A stretch of 64,000 bases of DNA from an uncultured Gammaproteobacteria bacterium (GCA_951812785.1 OX638335.1:323630-387629); one strand, 5' to 3'; counted from the stretch's first letter, positions 45,576 through 55,341 are shown. Notes: generated by a model from the letters alone, not told the origin. Numbers and translations: made by a program.

Positions 45576-46586
45576 ATCAATAAGAGTTTAGTTGTTGGCC
45601 CCGCCTGGGTGGGTGATATGGTGATGGCGCAGGCGTTGTATAAGGCGCTAAAGAGTGATTCTACCTTAGAGCAAATTCATGTGGTAGCACCGGAGTGGTC
45701 GCGACCATTATTGCAGCGTATGCCACAAATTTCAGTAGTGCATAGTTTGGATGTAGCCCATGGTGAGTTTGGTCTGGCTAAACGTCATCATCTGGGGAGG
45801 CAGCTGCGTAGTGAGGGTTTTTCTCGGGCAATCATTTTGCCGAGGTCGTTTAAATCCGCATTAGTACCTTGGTTTGCAAAAATTCCTAAACGGATAGGTG
45901 ACGTTGGCGAATTTAGACATGGTTTGATTAACAATACATCCCCGTCTAATAAAGATAAGCAGATACCCAGCGTGTGTAACTATCTGCGTTATATTAATAT
46001 TGAATCGGATGTGGCGCTAGTAAAGAAGCAGTACTTTCCTGAATTGAGTGTGGATGAAGGTAATCAAGCTAAAGTCTTAGAAAAAAATGCTATTCCTAAT
46101 GATGCTCCATTGATTGCATGCATGGTAGGTGCGGAATATGGTCCGTCCAAACAATGGCCGGTAGAGCATTTTGCATTGTTGATTGACTTATTAAAGCAGC
46201 AAGGCGTCAATGTGTGTTTACTGGGTTCGGCAAAAGATACCGTTGTCGGTAAACAGATTGAGGCATTATGCCATGAGTCAATTTTCAATCTGTGTGGTAA
46301 AACCAGCTTGCTAGATGTGATTGATATACTTGCGGCATGTAAAGTCGCCATCAGCAATGATTCGGGATTAATGCATATTGCAGCAGCAGTCGATACTCCA
46401 GTGATTGCGATGTATGGTGCGACGACACCTGTTTATACGCCTCCACTGCACTCAAAAGCCAAATCATTTTATGTCAAGCTTGCCTGTAGTCCTTGTTGGC
46501 AGCGCACATGTCAGTACGAACACTATCGGTGTTTGAAAGATATTATGCCGAAGGATATTTTTAGTGCAGTCATTAGTCGTTTATAA
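45576..46586 (+). CDS. waaF: ADP-heptose:LPS heptosyltransferase II, probable ATC start
   Basis: Glycosyltransferase family 9. The family opening VVGPAWVGDMVMAQALYKAL starts upstream of the first ordinary start codons. Reading back, the sequence NKSLVVGPAWVGD is preceded by ATC at 45576-45578 with GGAG six bases before it, exactly where an ATG would be expected; a stop lies two codons earlier. ISNDSGLMHIAAAVDTPVIAMYG is the donor-site motif. GTG at 45609 would cut into the first strand. It adds the second heptose of the inner core. Confidence 0.9.
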   Translation: MNKSLVVGPAWVGDMVMAQALYKALKSDSTLEQIHVVAPEWSRPLLQRMPQISVVHSLDVAHGEFGLAKRHHLGRQLRSEGFSRAIILPRSFKSALVPWFAKIPKRIGDVGEFRHGLINNTSPSNKDKQIPSVCNYLRYINIESDVALVKKQYFPELSVDEGNQAKVLEKNAIPNDAPLIACMVGAEYGPSKQWPVEHFALLIDLLKQQGVNVCLLGSAKDTVVGKQIEALCHESIFNLCGKTSLLDVIDILAACKVAISNDSGLMHIAAAVDTPVIAMYGATTPVYTPPLHSKAKSFYVKLACSPCWQRTCQYEHYRCLKDIMPKDIFSAVISRL

Positions 46587-46612
46587 ACAAAAGCTCCTGG
46601 CACAATACAACG

Positions 46613-46798
46613 TTGGGCGATAAGTTGTATATTGATGGTTTGAAGGATAATGAAACAGCGCGCAGCAGTGAATATAACAACCTTTGGGAAGTGCTCAAGC
46701 GTGGAGAATATCAGGCAAATGATTCTAGCCTGGCAGCAGACAGCGATGTTAATGATGGTTGGGGGGGGTTAATTTTCTGCCTCAATCTTTATTGGTAA
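46613..46798 (+). pseudogene. Possible PAS-domain remnant
   Basis: A short TTG-initiated frame contains RSSEYNNLWEVLKRGEYQAN, which resembles the stretch before the core of PAS domains in chemotaxis receptors (YxxFWxxLxRGExxxG). The frame loses similarity after that and stops. Probably a leftover fragment; weakly supported. Confidence 0.25.
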
Positions 46799-46804
46799 GC
46801 TGAG

Positions 46805-48199
46805 CTATAAAAAGTAGTCGTGGCGTTCTTCAGAAACTTCTAAAGCATCTAATTTTTCTGGGTGTCGTATTAAATCCTCTATCAACCAATTTGCATGATT
46901 GTATAAGCAGGTGACGTTACGACACTCGTTGCTTGCATCAAAAGCTTCGATTAACCTGAGAGTGTTCTTTTGTGTTTCTTTGAATAATTCTTCACCTTCA
47001 TATTCATGTTTGCCGCCAAGTAGTGCTTGAGGCACGTGTCTATAAACTGGGCAATTAAAAACGCCTAATGGGCTGAGTACTTGGCGGAAATACTGCATAT
47101 GACAAGTGCTAGGCTGGTCAATAAAATCTTTATAACTACCATTTTCTAAGACACGCAAATTAGTGCTTTCAATGACAGAAAATTTTTCACTTTCTAGTTG
47201 CTTGGTTTTATTCACTGAAGTGCGGATCTTCTTAAGAATATTATCAATAGATTGTTCTTCTTGAGTGAGATTCACGACCTCGGCATTATTTTCTTCTGCG
47301 CGAGTTAAGAATGGTTTGTAAGAAATGTAATCGAACTCATACTGTTTGGCACGTTGAGCTGCTTCAATAATTTCACCGGTATTATCAATAATTTCAGTAT
47401 CGTTGGCTTCGCAGTCTCTCCAGACAACAATAAAGCTATAGCCGATTTGAAAGTCGGGATTGATTTTCTTAATGTCAGGTATTTGTGAACAGATCCAATC
47501 TAGAGTCACTTTTTTGCTGACAGGTTTATGCATGGCACGGAATGTTTCGTTATCACCTGAATCAAGTGATAACCGCACCCAGTCACCTTTGGTGAGTACA
47601 TCTGCGATTTCTGCAATTCTATCCATGCGACTGCCATTGGTGACAACACCTATTTGGATATCGCGCGCTTTTAAATGTTTAACAATATCTGCGAAACCTG
47701 GGTATACAGTCGGTTCGCCACCACCAATAATAATGACAGAACGTAAACCTCTATCAATTAATGTGCTTAGGGAATTTTTAAGTTGCTCATGTTCGTAACG
47801 AATGCCTGTATTCAAGATGTCCATGTCGACACAGTGATCGCAACAATAGTTGCAGGCGGTCGTGACATCAAGATTGACAGACAAAGGTGCATGATTAGGC
47901 GCTTGCTCTAAAATATCTTCAATAGATTTTCCTTCTATGTAAGCGTCTCTCCATTTTACTTGCCAGCGCACATACTCTTTCAGTGTGTTGATAATGGAAG
48001 GTTGGCGTAATTTAGCTGAAAAGTCATGAATAGGAGATAGTTCTACTTGTTTGTCTTTATGCTGACCATGTTTATTTTTAGCATGTAAAGGCGTGTCGAC
48101 TATTTGCAGTGCGGACTGAATATTATTTTTACTGCGAAAATCAATCAGAGGTGAGACTTCCATTAATACATCACCGTCTGCGGTATGAATCTTTTCCAT
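46805..48199 (-). CDS. Radical SAM protein with C-terminal Cys cluster
   Basis: 464 residues. The core motif CNYCCDHC (C-x3-C-x2-C) lies near 116, then IIIGGGEPTVYPGF (SAM-binding GGE) and VVTNGSRMD. C-terminal cysteines in TCHMQYFRQ, VFNCPVY, ECRNVTCLY suggest a SPASM-like auxiliary cluster domain. An N-terminal extension of about 100 residues precedes the core. It adjoins an oxidoreductase on the same strand inside the LPS locus, so a sugar or peptide modification is possible; the substrate is unknown. Confidence 0.8.
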   Translation of the reverse strand: MEKIHTADGDVLMEVSPLIDFRSKNNIQSALQIVDTPLHAKNKHGQHKDKQVELSPIHDFSAKLRQPSIINTLKEYVRWQVKWRDAYIEGKSIEDILEQAPNHAPLSVNLDVTTACNYCCDHCVDMDILNTGIRYEHEQLKNSLSTLIDRGLRSVIIIGGGEPTVYPGFADIVKHLKARDIQIGVVTNGSRMDRIAEIADVLTKGDWVRLSLDSGDNETFRAMHKPVSKKVTLDWICSQIPDIKKINPDFQIGYSFIVVWRDCEANDTEIIDNTGEIIEAAQRAKQYEFDYISYKPFLTRAEENNAEVVNLTQEEQSIDNILKKIRTSVNKTKQLESEKFSVIESTNLRVLENGSYKDFIDQPSTCHMQYFRQVLSPLGVFNCPVYRHVPQALLGGKHEYEGEELFKETQKNTLRLIEAFDASNECRNVTCLYNHANWLIEDLIRHPEKLDALEVSEERHDYFL

Positions 48200-48209
48200 A
48201 AATTTGCTC

Positions 48210-49148
48210 TTATTTGTAATTCTCGATCAATTGATACAAATGACGCGCACCTAATATCAGTGCACTTTTGTCAGATTTTAATCTTGCGTCTAAACTTGCC
48301 AGGAAATCTCGTATTGAGGCATCCAGAGGGTCTTGTATCGCTATCGTTTGCTGGTCAGATTGTAACTGAATTTGATACGCGGGCAACGAAACAGTTCGTT
48401 TAACCGAGTAGCCGTTTATTTGATAGCTTGCAGGCTTAGGAGTTTCATTAGATTGAGTAAATCCTAGTGTTGATCTTGTACAGCCTTGCTGATGTTCGTA
48501 ATCAAAATCAATTAACGCGCCATTAGTGTTCTGCTGCATTGTTATATTATTGAGGCTGCCTGCGCCAACAAGCTGATACAACATACTTAAACCATGCGAT
48601 GCAGCATCAACTAGCATAGTAATGCCTTGGCTTTGCGGACTTAAATGCATAGCAAACTGATTGATTTTATTGCTAATAATAGCATTTGGGTGTAATTGTG
48701 AGAAATCCTTCAATGTGTAAGACCATTGGGTATTCAGGTGAATGTATCGCTGATTAGCTGTTGATTTAGCAACGATTGTTTGCAGAGTTTTTTCGTAGCT
48801 TGCCAGCTCTAATTCGCCATTATCTGGCCACCAAAACGGTTTCTCGCAGAAAATGTGTAGTTTTTTTTCTACGGCTAATTCTAAATAGTTAAGGTGCGAG
48901 CCAGGAGGGGAAGCAATGACAATGATATCAATGACATGTTGCTTGATAAGCTCGCTGAAATTGGTGTATCCCTTAGTATTAATTCCGTAGTGGCTAGATA
49001 GCTCGGCAACTGCTTGCTTGACTGAGTTTTCGCTGGTGCCAACTATTCCTGAAATTTTATGCCCGAGGTTAGCAAATGTGCGGGCGATAAATGGGCCGGT
49101 GCCTTGGTGTCGTCTTGCGGCGCCAATTATTCCAATTTTGTATGACAT
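48210..49148 (-). CDS. Gfo/Idh/MocA-family oxidoreductase
   Basis: 312 residues. The Rossmann start IGIIGAARRHQGTGPFIART, the ASPPGSHLNYLELAVEKKLH and CEKPFWW (Glu-Lys-Pro) segments define the family, which oxidises or reduces sugars with NAD(P). The second domain is less conserved. It is 10 bp upstream of the radical SAM gene, same strand, so they probably form an operon acting on one compound. Confidence 0.82.
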   Translation of the reverse strand: MSYKIGIIGAARRHQGTGPFIARTFANLGHKISGIVGTSENSVKQAVAELSSHYGINTKGYTNFSELIKQHVIDIIVIASPPGSHLNYLELAVEKKLHIFCEKPFWWPDNGELELASYEKTLQTIVAKSTANQRYIHLNTQWSYTLKDFSQLHPNAIISNKINQFAMHLSPQSQGITMLVDAASHGLSMLYQLVGAGSLNNITMQQNTNGALIDFDYEHQQGCTRSTLGFTQSNETPKPASYQINGYSVKRTVSLPAYQIQLQSDQQTIAIQDPLDASIRDFLASLDARLKSDKSALILGARHLYQLIENYK

Positions 49149-49227
49149 CGGGAATTAATATCGTAGATGGGTAATAATTGTTTATACTTGCGCGCCACTT
49201 CCAGCACTTTATTTCACGAATTCTACC

Positions 49228-49851
49228 ATGCCCGATCTTGTACTGCCGACCGAGATAGACATTATCCAAGAGCTAGGCTCAGGACGTCGTTCTCAAGCGT
49301 ATCTTGCAAATTATCTCGATAAGACAGTAGCAGTGAAAGTGTATAAGCATGAATATATAGAAAAATATCAGTCACAATATAAGGTGAATATTGGTGAATT
49401 TGAGTTTGCGCGTAATAAAATCGCATACGAAGCCAGCGCGTTGTCTAAATATGTGGCGCAGCCTTATCAATTATTTCGTCCAGAGCAGGGTTACGACCTA
49501 GCCTTTGTGCAGGAATATGTTGATGGTATTTGGCTGGAAGAGTTAATGGAGCAAGCCAGAGGACTTCCTCAAGAAGTGTTGAAAGTGGGTTATTATATTG
49601 TTGGGCAGGCCGGCAAAGTGGGTTTGTATGATTTAGATATACCTCCTGGTAATATTCGTCTCAGACAAAATGAGAACGGTGAGTGGCAGCCAAAGCTATA
49701 TGACTTCAATTTAATGCCGCAGCATATATGCCCTCCCAATCCGTTTATGGCAATTGGTTTCAAGTTGGGGCTGCGTAGCAAGAATCATCGAGATTATCGT
49801 AGTCTTAAACATTGGGATTATCTTGGCAAGCAAGCCAGCAATAAAAGATAA
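49228..49851 (+). CDS. Degenerate protein-kinase-fold protein
   Basis: 207 residues. IIQELGSGRRSQAYLANYLD resembles a glycine-rich loop, AVKVYKH contains the ATP lysine, and LYDLDIPPGNIRLRQ and PKLYDFNLMP look like the catalytic and metal loops (D and N kept, HRD His lost, DFG changed to DFN). Divergent from the oxidoreductase. It may phosphorylate a core sugar or be a non-catalytic binding protein. Confidence 0.6.
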   Translation: MPDLVLPTEIDIIQELGSGRRSQAYLANYLDKTVAVKVYKHEYIEKYQSQYKVNIGEFEFARNKIAYEASALSKYVAQPYQLFRPEQGYDLAFVQEYVDGIWLEELMEQARGLPQEVLKVGYYIVGQAGKVGLYDLDIPPGNIRLRQNENGEWQPKLYDFNLMPQHICPPNPFMAIGFKLGLRSKNHRDYRSLKHWDYLGKQASNKR

Positions 49852-49861
49852 ACAAATATAA

Positions 49862-50569
49862 ATGATGCGAATGCAAAATTCTTATCCTAAAGATTTACCA
49901 AAGTGGTTATGGCTATGGTTACCAATAGTGGTGGCTTTGTTTCCTTATGTGATGCGTCTGATTAATACCGAGACAGATAGTTACGTCTTTGGCGAACTGG
50001 GGATAATTGAAAATTATACCTTTATCGTTTTGTTGCTTGCGATCATATTAGGTCTGTTGTCGATCATGGAAATGAAATCATTTGAATTCCCATTTTTTAA
50101 ATTTTGGCTGACATTGCTGGTACTCGGATGCATTTATTATGCGGGGGAGGAAGTCAGCTGGGGGCAGCATTGGTTTGGCTGGAGAACACCAGAAGGGTGG
50201 ATGGACGTTAACGATCAAGGTGAAACCAATCTCCACAATACCAGTGCTCTGTTAGATCAGGTGCCGCGCATGCTGCTAACAATAGCAGCCGTCGTGGGCG
50301 GTGTGATAGTTCCTGTGTACTTCCTCATTCGGGGCAAAGTTCTCAGTGCTGACGAATTTTTTGGCTGGCTATGGCCGAGTTATGTCAACATTCCTACCTG
50401 TTTGTTAGCGGTACTTGTGAGTCTGCATGAGAAAGTTTATAAACTGTTCGGGACGATAGTGCCAAATATATTAGATATACGAGCTGGCGAAACAAAAGAA
50501 TGTTTATTGGCAATGTTCTTGTTTATGTACATTGCCTCTTTCTATAAGCGTATTAAACAAGCTCATTAA
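49862..50569 (+). CDS. Membrane protein of unknown function
   Basis: 235 residues with about six hydrophobic helices. Between helices are the conserved-looking EEVSWGQHWFGWRTPEGW and QGETNLHNTSAL, a pattern I have seen in uncharacterised integral membrane proteins but cannot name. It starts 10 bp after the kinase-fold gene and is probably cotranscribed. Confidence 0.6.
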   Translation: MMRMQNSYPKDLPKWLWLWLPIVVALFPYVMRLINTETDSYVFGELGIIENYTFIVLLLAIILGLLSIMEMKSFEFPFFKFWLTLLVLGCIYYAGEEVSWGQHWFGWRTPEGWMDVNDQGETNLHNTSALLDQVPRMLLTIAAVVGGVIVPVYFLIRGKVLSADEFFGWLWPSYVNIPTCLLAVLVSLHEKVYKLFGTIVPNILDIRAGETKECLLAMFLFMYIASFYKRIKQAH

Positions 50570-50952
50570 TACTTTTGGTAAAGTTTTTCCTCTACTAATG
50601 TAGAGCCGCTACGTACGTTGATTTCTTTTTTAAGCGCTGCGCGACGGTCGTTTTGCTGGTAGACAGAACGAGCTAATTGAATAAATTTATCATCAAAAGT
50701 ATTGGCCGCTTCTTTAGCACGAATGTCATCTTCAATGGTCCATAGTGCTTCATTGACTTGGGTTAACTGATCAAATAGATCGCTTATATCAAGCTCTGGC
50801 GCTTTGTTTTTTCCCCAGCTTGTTTCTAGCTCGCTGAGTTCGCGATTAATATTGGCTAGCTTTTGTTCATCAGAAGCTTTTTGCTGTTTAATTTTTAGAA
50901 TGGTAATTTTGTCGATTAATTCACCAACAGAAATGGGGGCAAGTAGTTGCAA
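50566..50952 (-). CDS. DUF6165-type small protein
   Basis: 128 residues, mostly helical, opening with LAPISVGELIDKITILKIK and containing QVNEALWTIEDDIRAKEAAN. The pattern matches a family of small proteins often found among LPS and glycosyltransferase genes. It lies 10 bp downstream of the heptosyltransferase. Function unknown. Confidence 0.7.
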   Translation of the reverse strand: MQLLAPISVGELIDKITILKIKQQKASDEQKLANINRELSELETSWGKNKAPELDISDLFDQLTQVNEALWTIEDDIRAKEAANTFDDKFIQLARSVYQQNDRRAALKKEINVRSGSTLVEEKLYQKY

Positions 50953-50962
50953 GATTGAGTCC

Positions 50963-52012
50963 CTATGTTTGTAATAGTTTATCTAGTTTAATTATAACGT
51001 CTTCTGGCTTAATTAGATCCATAACGCCTGGCTTTTCAATTTTAGTGCCCCATTTAATCTGGTCAGCAGATTTTCTGAAATGTAGCTTTGCTGCGTCTGA
51101 ATATTTATCTATACACCATGGCAAGCTTAAATAGGGTCCACTGCGTTGACTGTTACTTGCTGCATGCAGTGCAAGTACGGGTGTGTTCACACAGGTGGCC
51201 ATATGGGCTGGGCCAGAGTCGGGGGTTAATAATGCAGTGCAGCGCTGTAGAACTGCGAGTAACCTTTTCAAGGTGTCTTTGCCGATTAAGTTGATTGGCA
51301 CTGTTTTAAGTTGAGAGGATATCTTATTGCCAAATTCGTTTTCTAAATCACTATTGCCGCCCAATAGAACAATGCACATGCCATGTTTTTCAATTGCATA
51401 ATTAGCCACATCTACATAGGACTGGATACTCCAATTTCTAAGTGGGTGGCTCGAGCAAGGACTGATTGCAAGTATTAGCTTGTCATCTGGAATATGTTGT
51501 TGCGCAAATTGATGAGCTTCCTCGGGAATAGATAATGACCAGTCAAATTTTTTATGCGGGATACCAATATGCTCAATGAATTGAAAGAATGAATCAAGCA
51601 CATGGACTTTTGCTGGCGCAATTTTCTCATTGATAACTAGACCGTGAAAATCTTTCGCGCGAGCATTGTCGTAACCTATTTTTCGCTTGGCAGGAATTAG
51701 TGCGCTAAGAATATTGGCTCTGAGTGATACCTGGCAAGCAAGTAACGCATCAAATTTCCGCCCACCGATGTTTGTTAAAACTTCTTGATAGGCTTTCAAT
51801 CCTAAACTCTTATTGAATTGAATAAATTCAACGTTATCTAGGTCGCCAACTAGCCTAAGTTCAGTTTTGCCAATAATCCAAGTGATCTTAGTGCTGGGGC
51901 GAAATTTTTGAATGCTGTGTATGATAGGCAGCATATGAGTGACGTCACCAATTGCAGATAGGCGCACAATACAGATGGAATTGATGTCTGTGTTTTGGGA
52001 GTTTGGGCTCAT
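50963..52012 (-). CDS. Glycosyltransferase family 9, heptosyltransferase I-like
   Basis: About 349 residues. ICIVRLSAIGDVTHMLPII is the standard GT9 N-terminal loop, and LTPDSGPAHMATCVNTPVLAL the donor-binding motif. AISPCSSHPLRNWS is typical. The frame is open to 52141, but the first 43 residues would overlap the divergent kdkA and lie before the family start, so I place the start at ATG 52012. Likely WaaC (first heptose on Kdo) or a third heptosyltransferase. Confidence 0.85.
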   Translation of the reverse strand: MSPNSQNTDINSICIVRLSAIGDVTHMLPIIHSIQKFRPSTKITWIIGKTELRLVGDLDNVEFIQFNKSLGLKAYQEVLTNIGGRKFDALLACQVSLRANILSALIPAKRKIGYDNARAKDFHGLVINEKIAPAKVHVLDSFFQFIEHIGIPHKKFDWSLSIPEEAHQFAQQHIPDDKLILAISPCSSHPLRNWSIQSYVDVANYAIEKHGMCIVLLGGNSDLENEFGNKISSQLKTVPINLIGKDTLKRLLAVLQRCTALLTPDSGPAHMATCVNTPVLALHAASNSQRSGPYLSLPWCIDKYSDAAKLHFRKSADQIKWGTKIEKPGVMDLIKPEDVIIKLDKLLQT

Positions 52013-52041
52013 TTTATAAACTGATTCTGTAAGCAATAGCG

Positions 52042-52752
52042 ATGCAACTACACGAGATAGACGAACATAACACAAAAATTTGGGTGTCAGACCATGTGTA
52101 CTCGGATTTTCAAGTGGATTGGTTTGAGCGGATTGAATCATCTGCGGTAGCTACAATAAATGAATGGCAAAGCGGTCGCCAATCAGTCGTCAGATTTGAG
52201 GTTGGTGCACGCAATATGGTACTTAGACACTACTGCCGCGGCGGATTGCCAGCGCGTATTAGTAAAGATCAATTTGTGTTTCGCGGTTTTAAAGCTAGTC
52301 GACCGTTTAATGAATTAAATCTATTACAGGATATGAAGCAGCTAGGGCTTCCTGTGCCTGAACCTATTGCATCAAGATGTATCTTGAAAGGTATTTTATA
52401 TAAGGCCGATATATTGATGAGCGAGATCGAATACTCGAAAACGCTTGCGCAGATGCTTTCTGAAAACTCCCTGGAGCAACAAACGTGGGTAAAAGTTGGT
52501 CAGACAATTCGCCAATTCCATCAGCAAGGTATTCGGCATGTGGATTTGAATGCTAATAATATATTGATTGATCAAGCGGGAGATGTTCACTTGATTGATT
52601 TTGATCGCTGCGCACAAAGGCCATATGCGCAACATTGGGTGCGTGTTGATCTCGAAAGATTAAAGCGTTCCTTGAATAAGCAAAAAGAAAGTAATAATGC
52701 AGGTTTTCAACAAAGAGACTTTGACTGGTTAATGCAAGGCTATCAGGCCTGA
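52042..52752 (+). CDS. kdkA: 3-deoxy-D-manno-octulosonic acid kinase
   Basis: 236-residue kinase. FEVGARNMVLRHYCRGGLPA with the ATP Arg/Lys region, GIRHVDLNANNILI as catalytic loop (HVDLNANN), and VHLIDFDRCA as metal loop match KdkA, which phosphorylates Kdo-lipid A in organisms with a single Kdo such as Haemophilus. Adjacent convergent waaA supports the assignment; the two stops overlap by 10 bp. Confidence 0.92.
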   Translation: MQLHEIDEHNTKIWVSDHVYSDFQVDWFERIESSAVATINEWQSGRQSVVRFEVGARNMVLRHYCRGGLPARISKDQFVFRGFKASRPFNELNLLQDMKQLGLPVPEPIASRCILKGILYKADILMSEIEYSKTLAQMLSENSLEQQTWVKVGQTIRQFHQQGIRHVDLNANNILIDQAGDVHLIDFDRCAQRPYAQHWVRVDLERLKRSLNKQKESNNAGFQQRDFDWLMQGYQA

Positions 52753-54005
52753 CTGTCTATTAGCTGGAATACTATATCTTGATAGTTTTTTAACACTTGT
52801 TTTTTACTGTCTAAATAATTCTTTGCGTTATTTCCTAGCCGAAGTTTTGCTTCGCGGTTGTTGAGTAGCCTTTGTATTTCATTAATAAGTTGATTTGCAT
52901 CATTAACGATAATAATGCCGTCGCATTTTTTTAGTTCATTGACCATATCCTTAAAATCATCATGATGAGGTCCGATTAAAAGGCATCGACCAAACTGCGC
53001 TGGTTCAACTACATTGTGTCCTCCAATAGGAACCAACGAGCCGCCCATGAATACAAATTCTGCCTCTTTCATGAATGGTATTAATTGGCCCAACGTATCG
53101 ATGATATAGATTTTGTTTTTAGAAATATCTTGTGGGTTGCTTGAATGTAAACAGTAAGCTTGCTTGCTGTTTTTTAATGCCTTGCATACCTCCTTGCTAC
53201 GGTGTGGATGGCGAACAGCTATAACAAGCCCCAGATTTTTTGGCTTGAATGCCTTCCACTGTTCAATGATGGATTGTTCCTCACCTTGATGGGTTGAAGC
53301 GCAAAGCAGGAATGGATAATCTATTGGACGCTCATCTGCGATATCCGGAGGAGTGCTAATGCCGGCAAACTTCAGATTATCAAGAGTGGTAATTGTTTCG
53401 CTGCTAGCGCCTAATGCTGTAAAACGGGATGCGTTTTTTTCGCTACTGGCAATTATCTTGCAAATATTGTGCAACACCTTTCTATAATTTTTTAATATTA
53501 AAGAAGGTGCATTTAAGGTTTTTTCACTAATGCGTCCATTAATAATAGCAATGGGGATGTTATGGTTTGAAGTCGTTAGTAATATGTTTGGCCATAACTC
53601 TGTCTCAAATATTAAGCAAAGCTTGGGAGCAAATTTAGCAACCAAGCGATTTGCAAAAGCGCTATAGTCCAAAGGTAAAAATACATGCTGAGTATTTTTC
53701 AGCTGTACTTTATCTATCGCTTGTTTGCCGGTGATTGTATTAGTTGAAATAAGTAAATGTTCACCACGCTCGACTAAGCTGCGCAGTAAAGGTAATGCAG
53801 TATTAATTTCGCCAACAGAGGCGCAATGACACCAAACTACACGCTTAGAATTACTTGATTGTTTGTATAGACCTAAGCGTTGGGTAAAATAATTGTTGTT
53901 TCGGTATTTGAAAGCAATAAAGCCGGTGTAAAGTAACGCAGCTGGGAATAAGCCCCAGGTGAGTAATTGATAGCTAACAGTTGAATTTGAGCAGGGTTTA
54001 GCCAT
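52743..54005 (-). CDS. waaA: 3-deoxy-D-manno-octulosonic acid transferase
   Basis: 420 residues, GT30 family. An N-terminal membrane anchor (GLFPAALLYTGFIAF) precedes VWCHCASVGEINTALPLL with the catalytic Glu, and FETELWPNIL; PIGGHNVVEPAQFGRCLLIGPH is the CMP-Kdo site. Presence of kdkA suggests it adds a single Kdo to lipid IVA. Lies 10 bp downstream of tolC. Confidence 0.96.
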   Translation of the reverse strand: MAKPCSNSTVSYQLLTWGLFPAALLYTGFIAFKYRNNNYFTQRLGLYKQSSNSKRVVWCHCASVGEINTALPLLRSLVERGEHLLISTNTITGKQAIDKVQLKNTQHVFLPLDYSAFANRLVAKFAPKLCLIFETELWPNILLTTSNHNIPIAIINGRISEKTLNAPSLILKNYRKVLHNICKIIASSEKNASRFTALGASSETITTLDNLKFAGISTPPDIADERPIDYPFLLCASTHQGEEQSIIEQWKAFKPKNLGLVIAVRHPHRSKEVCKALKNSKQAYCLHSSNPQDISKNKIYIIDTLGQLIPFMKEAEFVFMGGSLVPIGGHNVVEPAQFGRCLLIGPHHDDFKDMVNELKKCDGIIIVNDANQLINEIQRLLNNREAKLRLGNNAKNYLDSKKQVLKNYQDIVFQLIDSQA

Positions 54006-54015
54006 TCGGCCAAGA

Positions 54016-55341
54016 CTACTCTAAACAGGCGTCAATTTGTAGCAAATCATCTGCGCTTAAAGCACCTGCTGCGCGTTTTAAGCGTAACGTATCTAATAGA
54101 TAGTCATAACGTGATCTTGAATAATCACGTTGTGCTTGAAATACTGAGCGTAGAGTAAGCAACACGTCGACAGATGTTCTTGTGCCGACCTCAAAGCCTG
54201 CTTCTGTAGCTTCTGCAGCGACTTCGGCAGATTCTACCGCTCTATTGAATGCGGCAACACGGCTTATGCCTGCAATAACATTATGATAGGCATCACGAGT
54301 GTCACGTGTTGTTTCGCGCTTGATTCTTTCGTGTGCCTGTAATGAAGCTGCGTATAAGTATTGGCTTTCTTTTATTTGGTAATGAGTGCGGCCGCCTTGA
54401 AAGATAGGAAAGTTTAATTCTAAACCAATGCTTGAATCTTCTGTCTCTCTAGAGCCGGTTAATCCGCCTGATTCGGTATCATTGTAGGCGGCGACAATGT
54501 CTAGAGTAGGTAGGTGTTGAGCTCTATTACGTTGAATTTCTTGCTTAGCAATTTTAATGTCGTACTGGTTAATTAGTAAGGTAAGATTTTGATTGAGTGC
54601 AGTATTGATCCAATCTGTCACATTATCAGGGTCTGGGCGGACTAATTCCATGCGTTGGGATAAAGTTTTTAGATTGGTAACGCGAGCTCCAGTGATCACT
54701 GCTAATGCGTCTATTGCTAGTTCTAGAGCAATTTCAGCATCAATTTCACGCGCGACAGCACTATCAAATGATGATTGTGCTTCCTTAACGTCTGTGATTG
54801 GGATCAGTCCCACTTCGAATCTGTTTTCTGCTTGTTCGAGCTGTCTGTTAATTGCGTCTTTTTCAGCAATAGCAAATTTCAAATTATCTTGTGCAGCAAG
54901 TACGTCGAAATACAATTCTGTCACGCGAAGTACTAACGCTTGTTTAGAGGCATCAAACTCTGCTTGGGCTCTAGCAACATTATTGTTAGCTTGTTTGAGT
55001 TGAACATAAAAATCGCGATTATAAAGCGTTTGGGTTAAGCGCAAGCTGTAACCATGCGAATTATAATCAACATCACCACCCGATACGCCGAAGGTTTGCC
55101 CTTCGGTCTTTAGGCTATTATCAGACGTTTCTGCTGAAAAATTAACCTGCGGGAGTAGCGATGCTCGTGCTATTGGCGATGTTTGGGAAGTCGCTAGATA
55201 ATTTGCTTCTGCTTCTTTAATGATCGTGTCTTGTGCTTTGGCTATCGTATATACATCGATTAATCCGCTCGCTAGGGCATCAGATTGGAAGCACAATGTG
55301 CACAAAAAAAGTATCGGTAAGCTAATTAAGCGGTTATTCAT
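54016..55341 (-). CDS. tolC: TolC-family outer membrane channel protein
   Basis: 441 residues with a signal peptide (LPILFLCTLCFQSDALA). Two repeats of the outer membrane efflux fold are visible, with LTQTLYNRDFYVQLKQANNN and NFPIFQGGRTHYQIKESQY marking the equivalent strands. It forms the exit duct for type I secretion and RND/MFS efflux pumps. No pump gene is adjacent. Confidence 0.9.
   Translation of the reverse strand: MNNRLISLPILFLCTLCFQSDALASGLIDVYTIAKAQDTIIKEAEANYLATSQTSPIARASLLPQVNFSAETSDNSLKTEGQTFGVSGGDVDYNSHGYSLRLTQTLYNRDFYVQLKQANNNVARAQAEFDASKQALVLRVTELYFDVLAAQDNLKFAIAEKDAINRQLEQAENRFEVGLIPITDVKEAQSSFDSAVAREIDAEIALELAIDALAVITGARVTNLKTLSQRMELVRPDPDNVTDWINTALNQNLTLLINQYDIKIAKQEIQRNRAQHLPTLDIVAAYNDTESGGLTGSRETEDSSIGLELNFPIFQGGRTHYQIKESQYLYAASLQAHERIKRETTRDTRDAYHNVIAGISRVAAFNRAVESAEVAAEATEAGFEVGTRTSVDVLLTLRSVFQAQRDYSRSRYDYLLDTLRLKRAAGALSADDLLQIDACLE

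Noticed and set aside
50963-52141. Longer heptosyltransferase starting at 52141
   Set aside because: The extra 43 residues overlap the divergent kdkA gene and precede the family's usual N-terminus.
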